The position numbers were made by a program, and so were the translations under genes. A stretch of 64,000 bases of DNA from Hamiltosporidium tvaerminnensis (taxonomy: Eukaryota > Microsporidia > Dubosqiidae), in contig JAKIMF020000005.1 of assembly GCA_022605425.2 (NCBI GenBank), positions 964,501 through 1,028,500 of the forward strand, given 5' to 3'. Shown one piece after another: positions 1 through 13,100 of the stretch. Each line of letters begins with the position of its first letter. Positions within the stretch are counted from its first letter, which is position 1. The notes beneath the pieces are model-generated. The model was not told the DNA's origin, ran no database searches, and was given only the letters and a program-made list of their open reading frames with translations.

Positions 1-1074
1 AGATTGTATGATTAAGCAAGAAATGTACCTTTTAAGTCTTTTATTTCCTAAAGTTTTTCAGTAGAAATCTTAATGTTTGCTTCAAAGTCACCTCAAAACA
101 CTTAAGTATTTTATGAATTGTAAAACGGCTGACTCGAAATCATTGAAGATTGCGAGTCTGTCGAATTACATTGAAAGGGATTGCCTGGCTTAAATATATG
201 AAAATTTAAAAAAATTAAAAAAATTGCGGTTTATATTTTCTTTTTTTGGCAAAATAAATCGAAAATACCATATATTGCTAATTTTTTCTAATAGTGTATT
301 TTATTGCAGTGTTTTATTTTCTTCTTCTTTCTGTTTAATTTGCTCTTATTGATACAAAATTCTGTATTTTTTAATCAACAGCATCATTTTACTTCATTTA
401 ATCTACTGTTTTTTTGGGCTTTCTTACTTTCTTCCTCAAGCGTTTTGAAAGAAATACCAATATAAATTACTCTGCTATAGAAAATTGTCTCAAAGAAACA
501 TCAATTATTTTCTAGTCATTAATCAATCTTATTCACATATGAATTCTTTTTTAATCCCTAGATTGCTTCTTCTATGTTTTTTAACATCATAAATTGATCG
601 TTTGCAGAAATTCAGTTCGATTTTTAAAACAATGAAGGTAAATCTTATGGTATTTCATTAAGTAGTACCTGGTTTATAACACAAAAAATTATATCGTTAT
701 TACATCTATTACAAAGCCAAACATAGTATTCAACAAGACTTTTTTTATTTAGTTTAAAATTTTCGGCTTAAAAGCGAATCTTACAAATAATTTCTATTTG
801 AATGAATAAAATTAAATTTAATTTATTAGAATAAATATATTAGGTACCTATCAAATATTTTGTGATATCGTTTATTCACGTTTTCGCTCTTTTTTCTGTA
901 TACTCATTAGAATAAATTTATTTGAAAATGTTTTTGTCACCAGTTAATCAAAAAATTATGTTTCTTTGCGAATATATATGTTAATACTATACAGAGAGTG
1001 TATAATATGCATTAAAAACATTTTACAGGCAACAATACGTCAAATTTGTTAAAAAATTGGGTTTTTATTTTTTT
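1..1074. other. AT-rich intergenic DNA, no gene seen
   Basis: No ATG-started reading frame of convincing length and no RNA gene was found on either strand. A serine-tRNA-like anticodon loop near 142-156 was examined and not accepted because the rest of the cloverleaf does not form. Confidence 0.6.
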
Positions 1075-1698
1075 AGGAGGAGAACCGGATCAAATCTTTG
1101 GTTGTTCAGAGAAATTTGTACGTAGAGAATAAATTCTACAGGAACGTGAATCCCTTTCCTATAAATTTGGTTTATGATTTTTTTGTTACTAGATTAGAAA
1201 CAAACAGCTGAACTTATATCTAATTGTTTTGTAAAAACATGAAGATTTAAATTCTTGCTCGATTAAAAAGTTTTGTGCTTGATAGACAAGAAAAACGAAT
1301 GCTTTGAAGTGCCAATTGCGAGACATAACCTTTTAGTATGTTCTTAAAACGTCTAGGCGGCTTCTTCATACATTCTTAGATATTGGTGGTTGGAAGTTTT
1401 TTGGCTCAGAAATTGTAGAGTAGGGTGAAATCCTTTGGTCTTTGTGATCCAAAGCGAGTTTAAATCTTCAATCAAGCTTTAGGCAGCAAATATGAAAGAA
1501 CTTCTGCCAACACTCTGCTTATTAAATTGTTTCTAAACGCCCTATAGACACATAAGTTTAGGATTTAGGTATCGTAAATTATTCCGATGATATGATCGAA
1601 AGAAATTATTCATGGTAAACCCAGAAAAGCGTTAATGTGAGAAAAAAATATAAAATATTTACTTTCATTAAACTATAGAGATATATTTAATAAATATA
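1075..1698 (+). repeat. Decayed copy of dispersed repeat family A (copy A4)
   Basis: Blocks match the good copies of family A in the same order. Near 1190-1215 the text around 'actagatta...cagctgaac' matches the 'agattgcag..cgcagctgaac' block. Near 1395-1425 'ctcagaaattgtagagta' matches 'ttctgaaattgcagagta'. Near 1562 'ggatttaggtatcgta' matches 'gggacttaggtatcgta'. Near 1617-1640 'aaacccagaaaagcgttaatgt' matches 'aaacctagaactacgttaatgt'. The 3' end around 1660-1698 follows the family tail. Identity is low and indels are many, so this is an old insertion. Its 5' end is uncertain. Confidence 0.6.
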
Positions 1699-3694
1699 TG
1701 GTAAAACTAGATATTTTATGTTATATCTTGGTGTATTTAAGCTTTAATATTTCGTTAGATTAAACTAAAAATACTCTAAGAATTTAAAATGACAAATATC
1801 AAATGTTTTTGCATCCCAAAATATTCTTCTGATCTTAAAATAGTAGAAAGTATCTCCGTTAAGAATTTTATTTTCATTTTTTTTGACTTCAAAGAGAATG
1901 GATATGCTTAAAATTACATTATTTTTATTATATGTATTTAAATGTATTCGATATTCTCTTATATACGTCTTCTTAAATAGCTTTTGTTAATTAATATTTT
2001 CTTAAAACAGATCTATTCTATATCCAACATTCTTAAAGATTCTAAAAGTATAAAATAGTGCATTGAGGTTCAAATTTTGAACTTATGCTCATCTGTTTGA
2101 AATATTTATATTTTCTGATGGGAAAATGTTAAATTCGTAATAAATATCTCACACTCTTCCAATTTCATATTCCAATTGAATCTTTAATTTTTGTTAATTA
2201 AAATAAATTTTGCACTCTATTATATGGTTTGGAACCTATCATATCAGCACATCACGTATCATACATATAACACATACTAATTAGCCTTTTCAAAATATGT
2301 ACTGTTTCTTTAAAGTTAATAAGACATCTTATATTATTTTATTCATATATTATATACTTTTACTTTTTTTGTATTAAATGCGGTAAAGCAAAATTTTTTC
2401 TTTATAAAAGATCTGATTTTAAATTCCAAGTAAATTTGTTTCTGTTTATATAAATCTTCAATTTTCATAAACATTTTTATAAACTCTATTTTTTAAAAGT
2501 ACATTTTATTCTTTAAAAAAACTCTAATCTGATTGTAATTTTTCATTATTGAATAAATATTACAGAGATTAAACTCAAAAATCTAACCGGACATATAATT
2601 AAACCAATACAAATATTAAAAGAAGAGTGATTGATCACCGAATGATATATTTATCTTTACTTTACTCATTAAATCTCAATAGATATACTATTATATTATT
2701 ATGAAACCACTCTTCATATTTATTGCAATCCTTGTATGTATTATATTATGCTTCAGCCTAATCTATACATACACAGCTTTATTAAACAAAAAATATTTTT
2801 GTAAAAATTTCTCTTAAAAATATTTCTATTTATATCTAACCGATAGACCTATAAATACTTTTATTACAATTTTTTTACTTTTGATATATCAAATTCACAG
2901 AATCAATTCAAAATAATTAACTTCTACATTCGTTTTAATATATTAAGAGATAACTTACACATCCATTAACTTTTTAATATCAATAAATATCACACATGAA
3001 TTACTTATACACTCTTTATCTTAATTATCATTTATTAACTCACTTTTAGTTATACCTTCACATCTCTCAATACAAAATTGATCAATCTATTAGATTAATT
3101 AACTAAATTAAATATTTATTATATCTAGAAATATATTGATAAAAAGATTATATATAAATCTAATCTCATATATACCTCTCATAAATATCTCTTAATTATC
3201 ATTAAACTACATATCTCTCATAAATATAATCTCATAAATATAATCTCATAAATATCTCTCAATTGTAATAAAAATACATAATATTCTTAAATATACATAG
3301 ATATAAAAACTTATACATTAATATATTTGAAAAACATTTACAATTTAAGAAATATTTAATCTCAATCTAGATATAGAAAAAGAATTCCTAAATAAATTTA
3401 TAAATCTATATTTACTATAAATAAGTCTCTTTTATTTAATAATACATTTAATCTTAGTATAAATATATCATAAAAAATAATATAATTATAGAATAGGTTT
3501 ATTAAAAATAATATAATTAATCTTAAATCTAATTCAGATCTCATTTCTTTCTTTTTAATATATTTTTCGTTTCTGTGATAAAAATAATATAATTAATCTT
3601 AAATCTAATCCAATATCTCATTTCTTTCTTTTTAATACATTTTCGTTTCAATACATTCTTTTTTAATAGAAAAATAAAATATTTTACAACCAAT
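1699..3694. other. Very AT-rich intergenic DNA upstream of the RdRP gene
   Basis: No gene was found. The stretch near 3170-3270 is a simple repeat of 'ctcataaatat(aat)' words. At 3503-3578 and 3579-3654 a segment of about 76 bp is directly duplicated (starting 'taaaaataatataattaat' and ending in 'ttttcgttt'). Confidence 0.65.
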
Positions 3695-4165
3695 TTATAA
3701 AAAAACGAATAAATTTATTTCAACAAACTCTCACTCCTCTCTCAATAAACCTTCTATCAATATTAAAATATTTATAAAAAAACGAATAAATTTATTTCAC
3801 CAAACTCTCACTCCTCTCTCACTCCTCTCTCACTCCTTCTCTCACTCCTTCTCTCACTCCTCTCTCACTCCTTCTATCAATATTAAAATATTTATAAAAA
3901 AACGAATAAATTTATTTCAACAAACTCTCACTCCTCTCTCACTCCTTTCTCACTCCTCTCTCACTCCTTCTCTCACTCCTCTCTCAATAAACCTTCTATT
4001 AATATTAAAATATTTATAAAAAAACGAATAAATTTATTTCAACAAACTCTCACTCCTCTCTCACTCCTCTCTCACTCCTCTCTCACTCCTCTCTCACTCC
4101 TCTCTCAATAAACCTTCTATTAATATTAAAATATTTATAAAAAAACGAATAAATTTATTTCAACA
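3695..4165 (+). repeat. About 121-bp promoter minisatellite abutting the RdRP start
   Basis: Five copies of the block 'ataaaaaaacgaataaattt' begin near 3696, 3773, 3893, 4015 and 4136. Between them lie pyrimidine-rich 'ctcactcctct' sub-repeats and a closing 'aaaccttctatYaatatta' segment. Unit lengths are about 77, 120, 122 and 121 bp, and the fifth copy is cut short about 20 bases before the ATG. The coding strand is almost free of G here. The array occupies the place of the core promoter and 5' leader, so unit number could affect expression; that is inference. Confidence 0.8.
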
Positions 4166-4177
4166 AAAATTTCTCTT

Positions 4178-4185
4178 CAACCCCA
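4178..4185 (+). promoter_or_regulatory. C-rich motif directly before the RdRP ATG
   Basis: The sequence 'caacccca' directly precedes ATG 4186. Microsporidian genes often carry a CCC- or GGG-type motif within about 15 bases of the start codon, thought to set transcription. The transposase ('ctccc' before its ATG) and the Med15-like gene ('ccaacacc') show the same type of signal. Confidence 0.45.
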
Positions 4186-7100
4186 ATGAAACCTTCAAAC
4201 AATAACACACAAAAAAACACTTCATCCTTAGAAAAAATAATAAACCACATAACATCTACAACCACCATAAAAAACCACATCCTAGAATCAATAATAACAT
4301 CCCACACAAAAAAAGCAATAATATACCTCCCTGATCCATCAGACATACTAACAACAATAAAGACCATTTCTATTATCCCGAACACAGGAAACATTTTAGT
4401 TCTTATAGATGACACACATTTCAACGAGCGATTTAATCAGTATAAAATAAAATTCCCACATATTTTAGCACCTTCAGAGAAGTTATTAACGTATCTTCCA
4501 CACAAAATATTTCCACTCTCGTATACCAACATACTGTGTGTGCAGAACAACAGCAAGTTCCATGAGCTCCAAGAAAATCACCCAAAGATTATTTCTACAC
4601 TCGTTTTAGATGACATTAAAAATATACGAAATTTTCTAGGTCTCGTCAGAAAATTATCAAATTCTCTTCTCAACATACAGAATATCATTTGTCTCACTAC
4701 TTCTCCATTTCTTTTTATTGATTATTTTCATACCAAAGACCACCTCTTCCAATGTATTACACCTATTCTCTACGACAAACCTACTTCTTTTTTCTATAAA
4801 AAGTTGTTAGAATTAAGTGAAATAATATATTATAAACCATGTAAAGAGATAAGCAGTAGTAACAATACAGAGAACAATAATAATAAATTGGATAATACAA
4901 CCAATACTAATAATATAAATACTGATAGTAAACTAGATAATAATAGTATAAATACTAATAATATAAATACAAATATAAATACAAATATAAATACTAATAT
5001 AAATACTAATATAAATACTAATATAAATACAACAACCAATACAACAACCAATACAACAACCAATACAACAACCAATATCACTAATACACTTCAAAATATT
5101 ATAAATTATATTCTTACAAATCTAAATACAAATTATTTTAAAAGATTTAGAATCTTATTTGAATTCCTTATAAATAACGACCTTCTAGACACAGAAATAC
5201 TACTTTCATCAGAAGAATCTTCAGTTTTAAACCAAAAAGATATTTTATTTTTTCAAAAAAATTCATACAAATCACAAAAATTAATATTTTTATTTCAAAC
5301 ACTTTCACTCTTCAACACACAAAAAGTTGTTATTGTAGTTAAAGACAGTAAAATTAAAGGAATATTGAATTATATTATAAGATTCTACTCAGGGCGGTAC
5401 TTTGACGAGGGAATATGTGATAGTAATAGATTTGATAGTAAGGATTACAGTAGGGATTATAGATGTTATAGTAGTAATAAAGATAGTAATAAAGATTGTA
5501 TTAAAGATACTAATACCAATACTAATAAAGATAGTATTAAAGATACTATTACCAACGAATATACTACCAACCAATATACTACTAATACAAATACTACTAC
5601 AAACCAATATACTAATATTATCAACCAATACAACTACAATGTTGAAATATCTGAGATTGACTTTATAGATGATTTCTCAGATTTAATTTATTTAATATTA
5701 TTTAATTATTTTCCTATATCAACACCTCATAGAAAATATATTTTAGTTCCAAATAATTTTAAAAATTATTTTTATAAACTTATAAATTCAGAAAGTAAAA
5801 TTGAATGTGAAATTAAACCTTCTTTATGTATTGATAAAGAGATAAGTGTATTACTATTACAGAAGAACAGTATATTTGATAGTATGGATGTAGGGGGGGA
5901 GATAGGGTATAATGAGTATAATAGTAATGAGTATATAGGGTATAAGGGGTATATAGGGGATAGTAATAAAGGGTATAATAGTAAAGAGTATAAGGTGTAT
6001 AATAGTAATGAGTATAATGAGTATAATAGTAATGAGATTGTTAGTAACCCTTCTACTAATAATACTAGTAATACTAATAATACTAATAATACTACTAACA
6101 CCTATACTACTAATACTACTAATAACAATACTAATACTACTAATACTAATACCTATACTAACCCTTCTAATACCTATACTAATAACAATACTACTACCAA
6201 TACTACTAATACCTATACTACTAATACCTATAATAATACCATTCCCTTTATTACTCTACAACCGTTTAATTTTAATATTTCAACTGTAAAAACAGAAAAT
6301 AATTTTAAAAAAAGAAATAACAACAACCACAACAACAAGAGACAGCAGTATAACAACAGTGGTGATAGTAATTCATATATTAATAACTCATATATTAATA
6401 ATTCATATATTAGTAGTAATATTGGTAATAGTAGTAATTACTGTAATATTAATAATATTGGTAATTACTGTAATATTGGTAATTCATATATTAGCAATAT
6501 CAGTAATACTAATAACAAAAATATAAATACTAATAACAAAAATATAAATAATAACAGTAATAACAATACTACTAATAACAAAAATATAAATACTAATAAT
6601 ACTAATAATACTACTAATACTACTAATAACAAAATAAATATAAATAATACTAACAAAAATATAAATATAACTAATAATACTAACAAAAATATAAATACCA
6701 CCACCCCACACACCCCCGCTAATAACTACCACCACCCTGTTCTTGATATAGATGCTAATAGAGAATTCAAAGTATTACTAAAAAACAAAGAAGATTTTAA
6801 AAAAATAATTTTTATTTTAAAAAATAAAGATTTTATACAAAAAATAACCTTTAAAAATAATAAAGGAATAATTCTAATGAAAAAAGGTTTTAAATATAGA
6901 ATTACTAATATAAGTATAATGTTATCTAAATTATTATCATTACCTATAATATGTAATACATCTTTTAAATCTATAAATAATATATTTCTTAATAGTACAT
7001 GTGTTAGTTTTGGATTAATGACATATTATAGTATATTTAGTAATTCTTATATGTTTAGAGGTAATAATTATATACATTTTTATAACAGAAGTATAGTAAT

Positions 7101-10100
7101 ATATATATGTGGTAGTGTGTGGGAGGGGGGTAGTGGTAGTGGTGTGGGTAGTGTGGGTGGTAGTGGTAGGGATAGTAATAATATTAATAGTAATAGTAAT
7201 AGTAATATAGATAGTAACAATACTAGTAGTAATATAGATAGTAATATAGATAGTAATATAGATAGTAACAATAATAATACTAATAATACTAATCAAACTA
7301 ATAATAATAATAATACTACTAATATTATTTTTAAGGTTGAGTTGTCTTATACTGATATTGATAAGTATATAGCTTTAGATATTAGTAATAATGTAATAGA
7401 TATATATATATTACTAAGAGTATTACCAAGGATATACATAAGTAGTAATTCATATGTAGGTAATTCATATGTAGGTAGTAGTGGTAATCCTTATACTGGT
7501 AATACTGGTAATCCTTATACTGGTAATCCTTATACTAGTAATCCATATACTAACTATACTAATAACAACAACCCTAATAACTATACCAACCCTAACAACA
7601 ATCCTTATACCAACCCTAACAATAACAATAACTATACTAACAATAAATATACCACCCTACATAAAAAATTACAACTCTTTGATACTTTGGATTGGAGAAG
7701 AGTTAGTATAAAAGAAGTACCTTTTATTAAAGAGAGATATGATATAAAAATACAAATAGATTGTTATAATAAAGAAAATAAAAATATAATTAATAAGATA
7801 ATAGAAGAGAAAAGAAAGATACCTTTTAATACACAAGAAAGTGAATTTATATTTTATACTTTGTGTTATTATAGTAGTAGTGTATACTTTAGCAAGGTAA
7901 TTGATACAGGGAGGGGTAGTATATATAGGAATATGTTGGATGGGAATATGTTGGATGGGAATAATGGGAGGGGTAGTATATATAGGAATATAGATAGTAA
8001 TATATTGGAGGGGAATAGTAATAGTGGGAGGGGTAGTATATATAGGAATAGTAGTATAGATAGTAATAGGAATAGGAATAGTAGTATAGATAGTAATAGG
8101 AATAGTAATATAGATAATAATATAAGAGATAATAAAGATAATACAAGAGATAATACAAGAGATAATATAAGAGATATAGATACTAACCATACTAATACTA
8201 ATTATACTAACCATACTAATACTAATACTAATACTAATACTAATAATACTAATACTAATCATACTAACCAATACAACCAATACAACCAATACAACCATAA
8301 TACTAACCAATACAACAATAATACTAAAAAACTTACTTGCTCTGAGATACGTGTTATTCTAAAAGATATATCTTTTGATAATTATTATTATTTAGAATGT
8401 TTATTAAGTAGAAAAGAAAGATTTATATCTTTACAATTAGAAGAAGAAGATATAGAAATATTTAAAAATATAAATTTTAAAGAATTATGTATTTTTATAG
8501 ATAGTAGTTTAAGAGAGAGGTTTGTATGTGTAAAGAGTGTTATTGAAGGGTATTACAGGGGTGTATTAGTGGGTGGTAGTAGGGAGGGTGGTAGGGATAG
8601 GGGGGGTAGGGAGGGTGGTAGTAGTAATTATAGGGAGGGTGGTAGTAGTATAAGTAATAGTAATATTAGTAGTAATAACAACCCTATTAGTAATAACAAC
8701 CCTATTAGTAGTATAAGAGATATAAGTAATAACAACCCTAATACCAATCACAACAATACCAACAACCATCACACTACCCTTCTTATTAGAAGTATGGTTA
8801 TAACTCCTCTTTCTATTATATTTAATTATCCTAAACATTCTATGAAGAATAGAGTGTTAAGAAACTTTGATAGTGATAAATTTATAAGAGTAAGTTTTAG
8901 AGAAGAAAATAAAAATATTTTAAAAAGAAATATTTATAGAGATAATTCATATGTATATGATAATTATAGAGATATACTGTTAGAAGGGTTTTATTTAGGA
9001 AATAGAAAGTATTTTTTTCTTGCTATGAGTTCTAGTCAATTAAAGGGGCATAACTCATGGTTTGTGAGTCCATATATGAGTAATGGTATAAAGGGGGGTA
9101 GTGATAGTAGGGGTATTAGTAATAGTAGTGTTAGTAGGGGTATTAGTAATAGTAGTGTTAGTAATAGTAGTGTTAGTAATAGTAAGGGTATGTTAGAGGG
9201 TGTTAGTAATAGTAAGGGTATGTTAGAGGGTGTTAGTAATAGTAAGGGTATGTTAGAGGGTGTTAGTAATAGTAAGGGTATGTTAGAGGGTGTTAGTAAT
9301 AGTAAGGGTATGTTAGAGGGTGTTAGTAATAGTAAGGGTATGTTAGAGGGTGTTAGTAATAGTAAGGGTATGTTAGAGCGTGTTAGTAATAAGGGTTATA
9401 CAAGTAATAGTAATAGTAGTTATAATCTTATTACTACTAGAGATTATAATAACACCCTCCCTACTATCAACAATACTAATAACACCCTCCCTACTAATAA
9501 CAATACTATCAATAATACCCTTATTGGCTGTGATTATATAAGAGCTTGGATGGGTGACTTTAGTTTAATAAAAAATGTAGGAAAGTATTGTATAAGACTT
9601 GGACAGTCTTTAAGTACTACTATAGAGACAGTTAAAATAGATAATGATAATTATAGAGAGGAGAGTGATATAATAAGGAATGTGGGTGTAGTAGGTAGGG
9701 ATATATGTGTGGGGGGTAGTATATATAGTAATATAGATAATAATAATTATGATAGTAATATAGATAATAGTAAGGATAATAATAGGGATAGTAATAGGGA
9801 TATAGATAGTAATATAGATAATACTAATACTAACAACAACCATACTACTAACACCCCTACTACTACTAACAATACACTTTATTGCTTTACTGATGGCTGT
9901 GGTAAGATTTCTTATTCTTTAAGTGTTAAAGTATCTAAAATTTTAGGTTTAAATTATATTCCTTCTGCTTTTCAAATACGTTTTAAAGGATATAAAGGTG
10001 TAGTAGTTTTAGATAAAGAATTAGATAAGATAGAGAATAAGTATATAAAGGAGAGTATAACAGAGATAATGTATGGTAGTGGTAGTGGTAGTGGTAGTAG

Positions 10101-13100
10101 TAGTGGTAAAGTGGATAGTAATATAACAGATAATATATTAGATAGTAGTAAAGAGGATACTAATATAATAGATAATTTAATAGATAGTAATATATTAGAT
10201 AATAATATATTAGATAATAACATATTAGATACTAATTTAATAGATAATAATACTAATAATATATTAGATACTAATTTAATAGATAATAATACTAATAATA
10301 TATTAGATAATATATTAGATAATAACAATCAAAACACTAATACTATGATTGATCCTCTTGCTTTTCTTGGGTTGCATTCTAAGGTGGATTTGGTTTTAAG
10401 ACCTTCTATGAGGAAGTTTGAGAGTGATTATTCTTTTTTAGAAATAATAAATTATTCTCAGTGTATAGGTTGCTATTTGAATAGACAAATAATAATTATA
10501 TTGGAGAGTTTAGGTGTTGAGAAGAGGGTTTTTATGGAGATATTAGATGAGAGTTTAAAAGTAATATTTAGAAATGTTTTTAGGGAGCCTTTTTTAATTT
10601 TAGAGAAAAAATGTAATTTTTTTGGGGTTTTTAAGGAGTTTAAGAGAGAATTTGGGGAGAATAAAATGGGATTTAATGGGATTGATGAGATGGATGGGAT
10701 TGATGGGATTGATGGGATTGATGAGAATAATAACTATAATAAGTATAATGAGTTTAGGAATGAGGGTAGAAAAGATTCTAAGAAGGTTTGTAGAACAGAT
10801 TCTAAGAAGGTGTGTAGAACAGATTCTAAAAATGAGTTTAAGAATGAGATATTTTTTAGAAAATTGTTGTTTCCTATTGTTGGGAGTGTTTTTGGGGATT
10901 TGTATAGAAAAAGTAGGTTGTATTTAGATAAAGGGAGGGTTTTAATTGGTGTTGTAGATTGTAGTGGTGTGTTGGAAGAGAATGAGATATTTGTAATGAC
11001 AAGTAGGGAGTGTAGTGGAGATATATATAATATAGTAAGGAATGACAGGTTTGATAGATTTGACAGATTTGATAGATTTGATAAGGGATGTGATAATAAT
11101 AGATCAGATACTAGTAATAATCAAAATACTAATACAACCAATCAAAGTACTAATACAACTAATAATCAAAATACGGGTGATGATGACTTCTTTGTTGTTT
11201 CTTCTACTTGTATTGTTACTAAGAATCCTTGTTTACATCCTGGAGATATACGGGTAGTTAAGGCGGTGGATAGAAAAGAATTATATCATTTAAAAAACTG
11301 TTTGGTTTTTAGTAGTAAGGGAAGAAGACCTGTGTTTAATATGTGTAGTGGGTCTGATTTGGATGGTGATTTGTATTTTGTGTGTTGGGATGAAAGATTG
11401 ATAATAAAAAAAATGTATGAACCAGACTTGTATAAGAATGAAAATGTTTTAATTAAAGAAGTGGTAAGTTCTACTGATATAGTAAATTTTTATATAAAAT
11501 ATATGAGAGAGAATCAGTTAGGAAGAATAGCTAATGCACATTTAGCTTTAAGTGATATGTCTAGTAAAGGAGTTTTAGATGAGAGGTGTTTAAAATTGAG
11601 TTGTATTTTTAATCAGGGGGTTGATTTTCCTAAGACAGGGTATGTGGCTAAATTACCTATAAATTTGGTACCTGAAGCTTTTCCTGATTTTATGGAAGTT
11701 AATGGGTCGAGTTATTGTAGTAGGAAGGTGTTGGGGGTTATGTATAGGAGATGTGGTGTTTTAAGACTTGATCAGGATATTAATTTGGGAAGTTCTGTAA
11801 ACACCAGTCAATATAATAGAGTTGGAGATGGAATGGATGAAGAGGATGGAATGGATTGTGAGGATAGAGTGGATGGTTTGGATGGTGGTAACAATAGTAA
11901 GTCTAGCTCTGCTTATAATTCTAATAGTAAGTCTAGCTCTGCTTATAATTCTAATAATAGGTCTAATTCCAGTTTTAATTTCACTCCTAACAATACCTCT
12001 GATTTAATTTATTGTGATTGTAATTCTTGTCTTACTGATATTACGGATTCTGCTTTTGATTATACGAGAATATTGATTGTTGGGTTGAATATGAAAAGAA
12101 AGGTGGTGGTTTATCCTGTGGGTATTGAGAGGTATATGGAACAAGCGATGGTAGATTTTAATAATTATAAATTTGAGATTTATAAACTGATGAGACAATT
12201 TAATTTGAAAAGGGAAAGTGAATTATTTGTGATGAGTGAGAGAGATGAAAAAACAGGGTATGAGGAACAGAGAGTACAAAGAAATGTTATTGTGGGGTGT
12301 GTGAGAGAATTATTTCTGAGATATAAAAAAATATTTTATAAAGATTTGAGAAAAGAAGAAATTCAATATAAAATATTGAGTTGGTATAAGATATGTGACA
12401 ATTGTAAAGAAGATGTGCATTCATTTCCGTGGATTCTGAGTAATTTGTTGATGAATGTGTTGAATAAGTATTTGGTGATGAGGGAATATTCTTTTAGTAG
12501 GGTTAAAATATTGAAGGATGGGAAGGAAATATTTTTGAGTAATAAATATTGGTTGAAGAGGTTGGAACTGTTTGATGTGAGGTATTCTAGATTCTGTTTG
12601 AATGAGAGAGTTGTGTTTGTGGAGAGTGGATATAAATTGAGAGATGTGTTTGGAAGTAAGATGACTAATTTGTATTATGTAAGAGAAGATAAGAATTATG
12701 ATAGGAATGGAGGTAATAATAGGGGAGGAGACAAATTTGGTGAAGAAATATTTTTAGATGCGGAAAAAGAGAAAGATGAGTTCATGGAGGGAATAAATAA
12801 TAATTTTAGTATTTTTGTGAGTGGATATATTGAAAGAAACGAAAATATGAGAAGAGTTTTGTCTTTGTGTGATTCTGGGTATTTGGAATTGTTTCATATA
12901 TTTTTTGCTTTGAAAATATTTTCTTTTGATAAGTTTGGATTAATTTTTGATTTCTTTGAATATTTAATAGCAAATAATATTTTTAAAATTGAAGATATTT
13001 CCGATTTTCTTGTTGATATGAGTAGTTTTAGTTATAAAAAAGCTGAAGAATCTGTTTTTTTGAGTAAACATGAGATGTTTATAAAATGGTATATAAAAAA

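Noticed and set aside
130-200. tRNA-Ser(CGA)-like anticodon loop 'ctgactcgaaatca' with a possible T-arm 'gtcgaatta'
   Set aside because: The anticodon stem has only three clean pairs, no D-arm or acceptor pairing could be found, and a B box is not convincing.
4830-10328. Many antisense hydrophobic ORFs opposite the RdRP gene (long Val/Leu/Ile runs)
   Set aside because: They are the reverse reading of Asn/Thr/Ser codon repeats and have no independent support.
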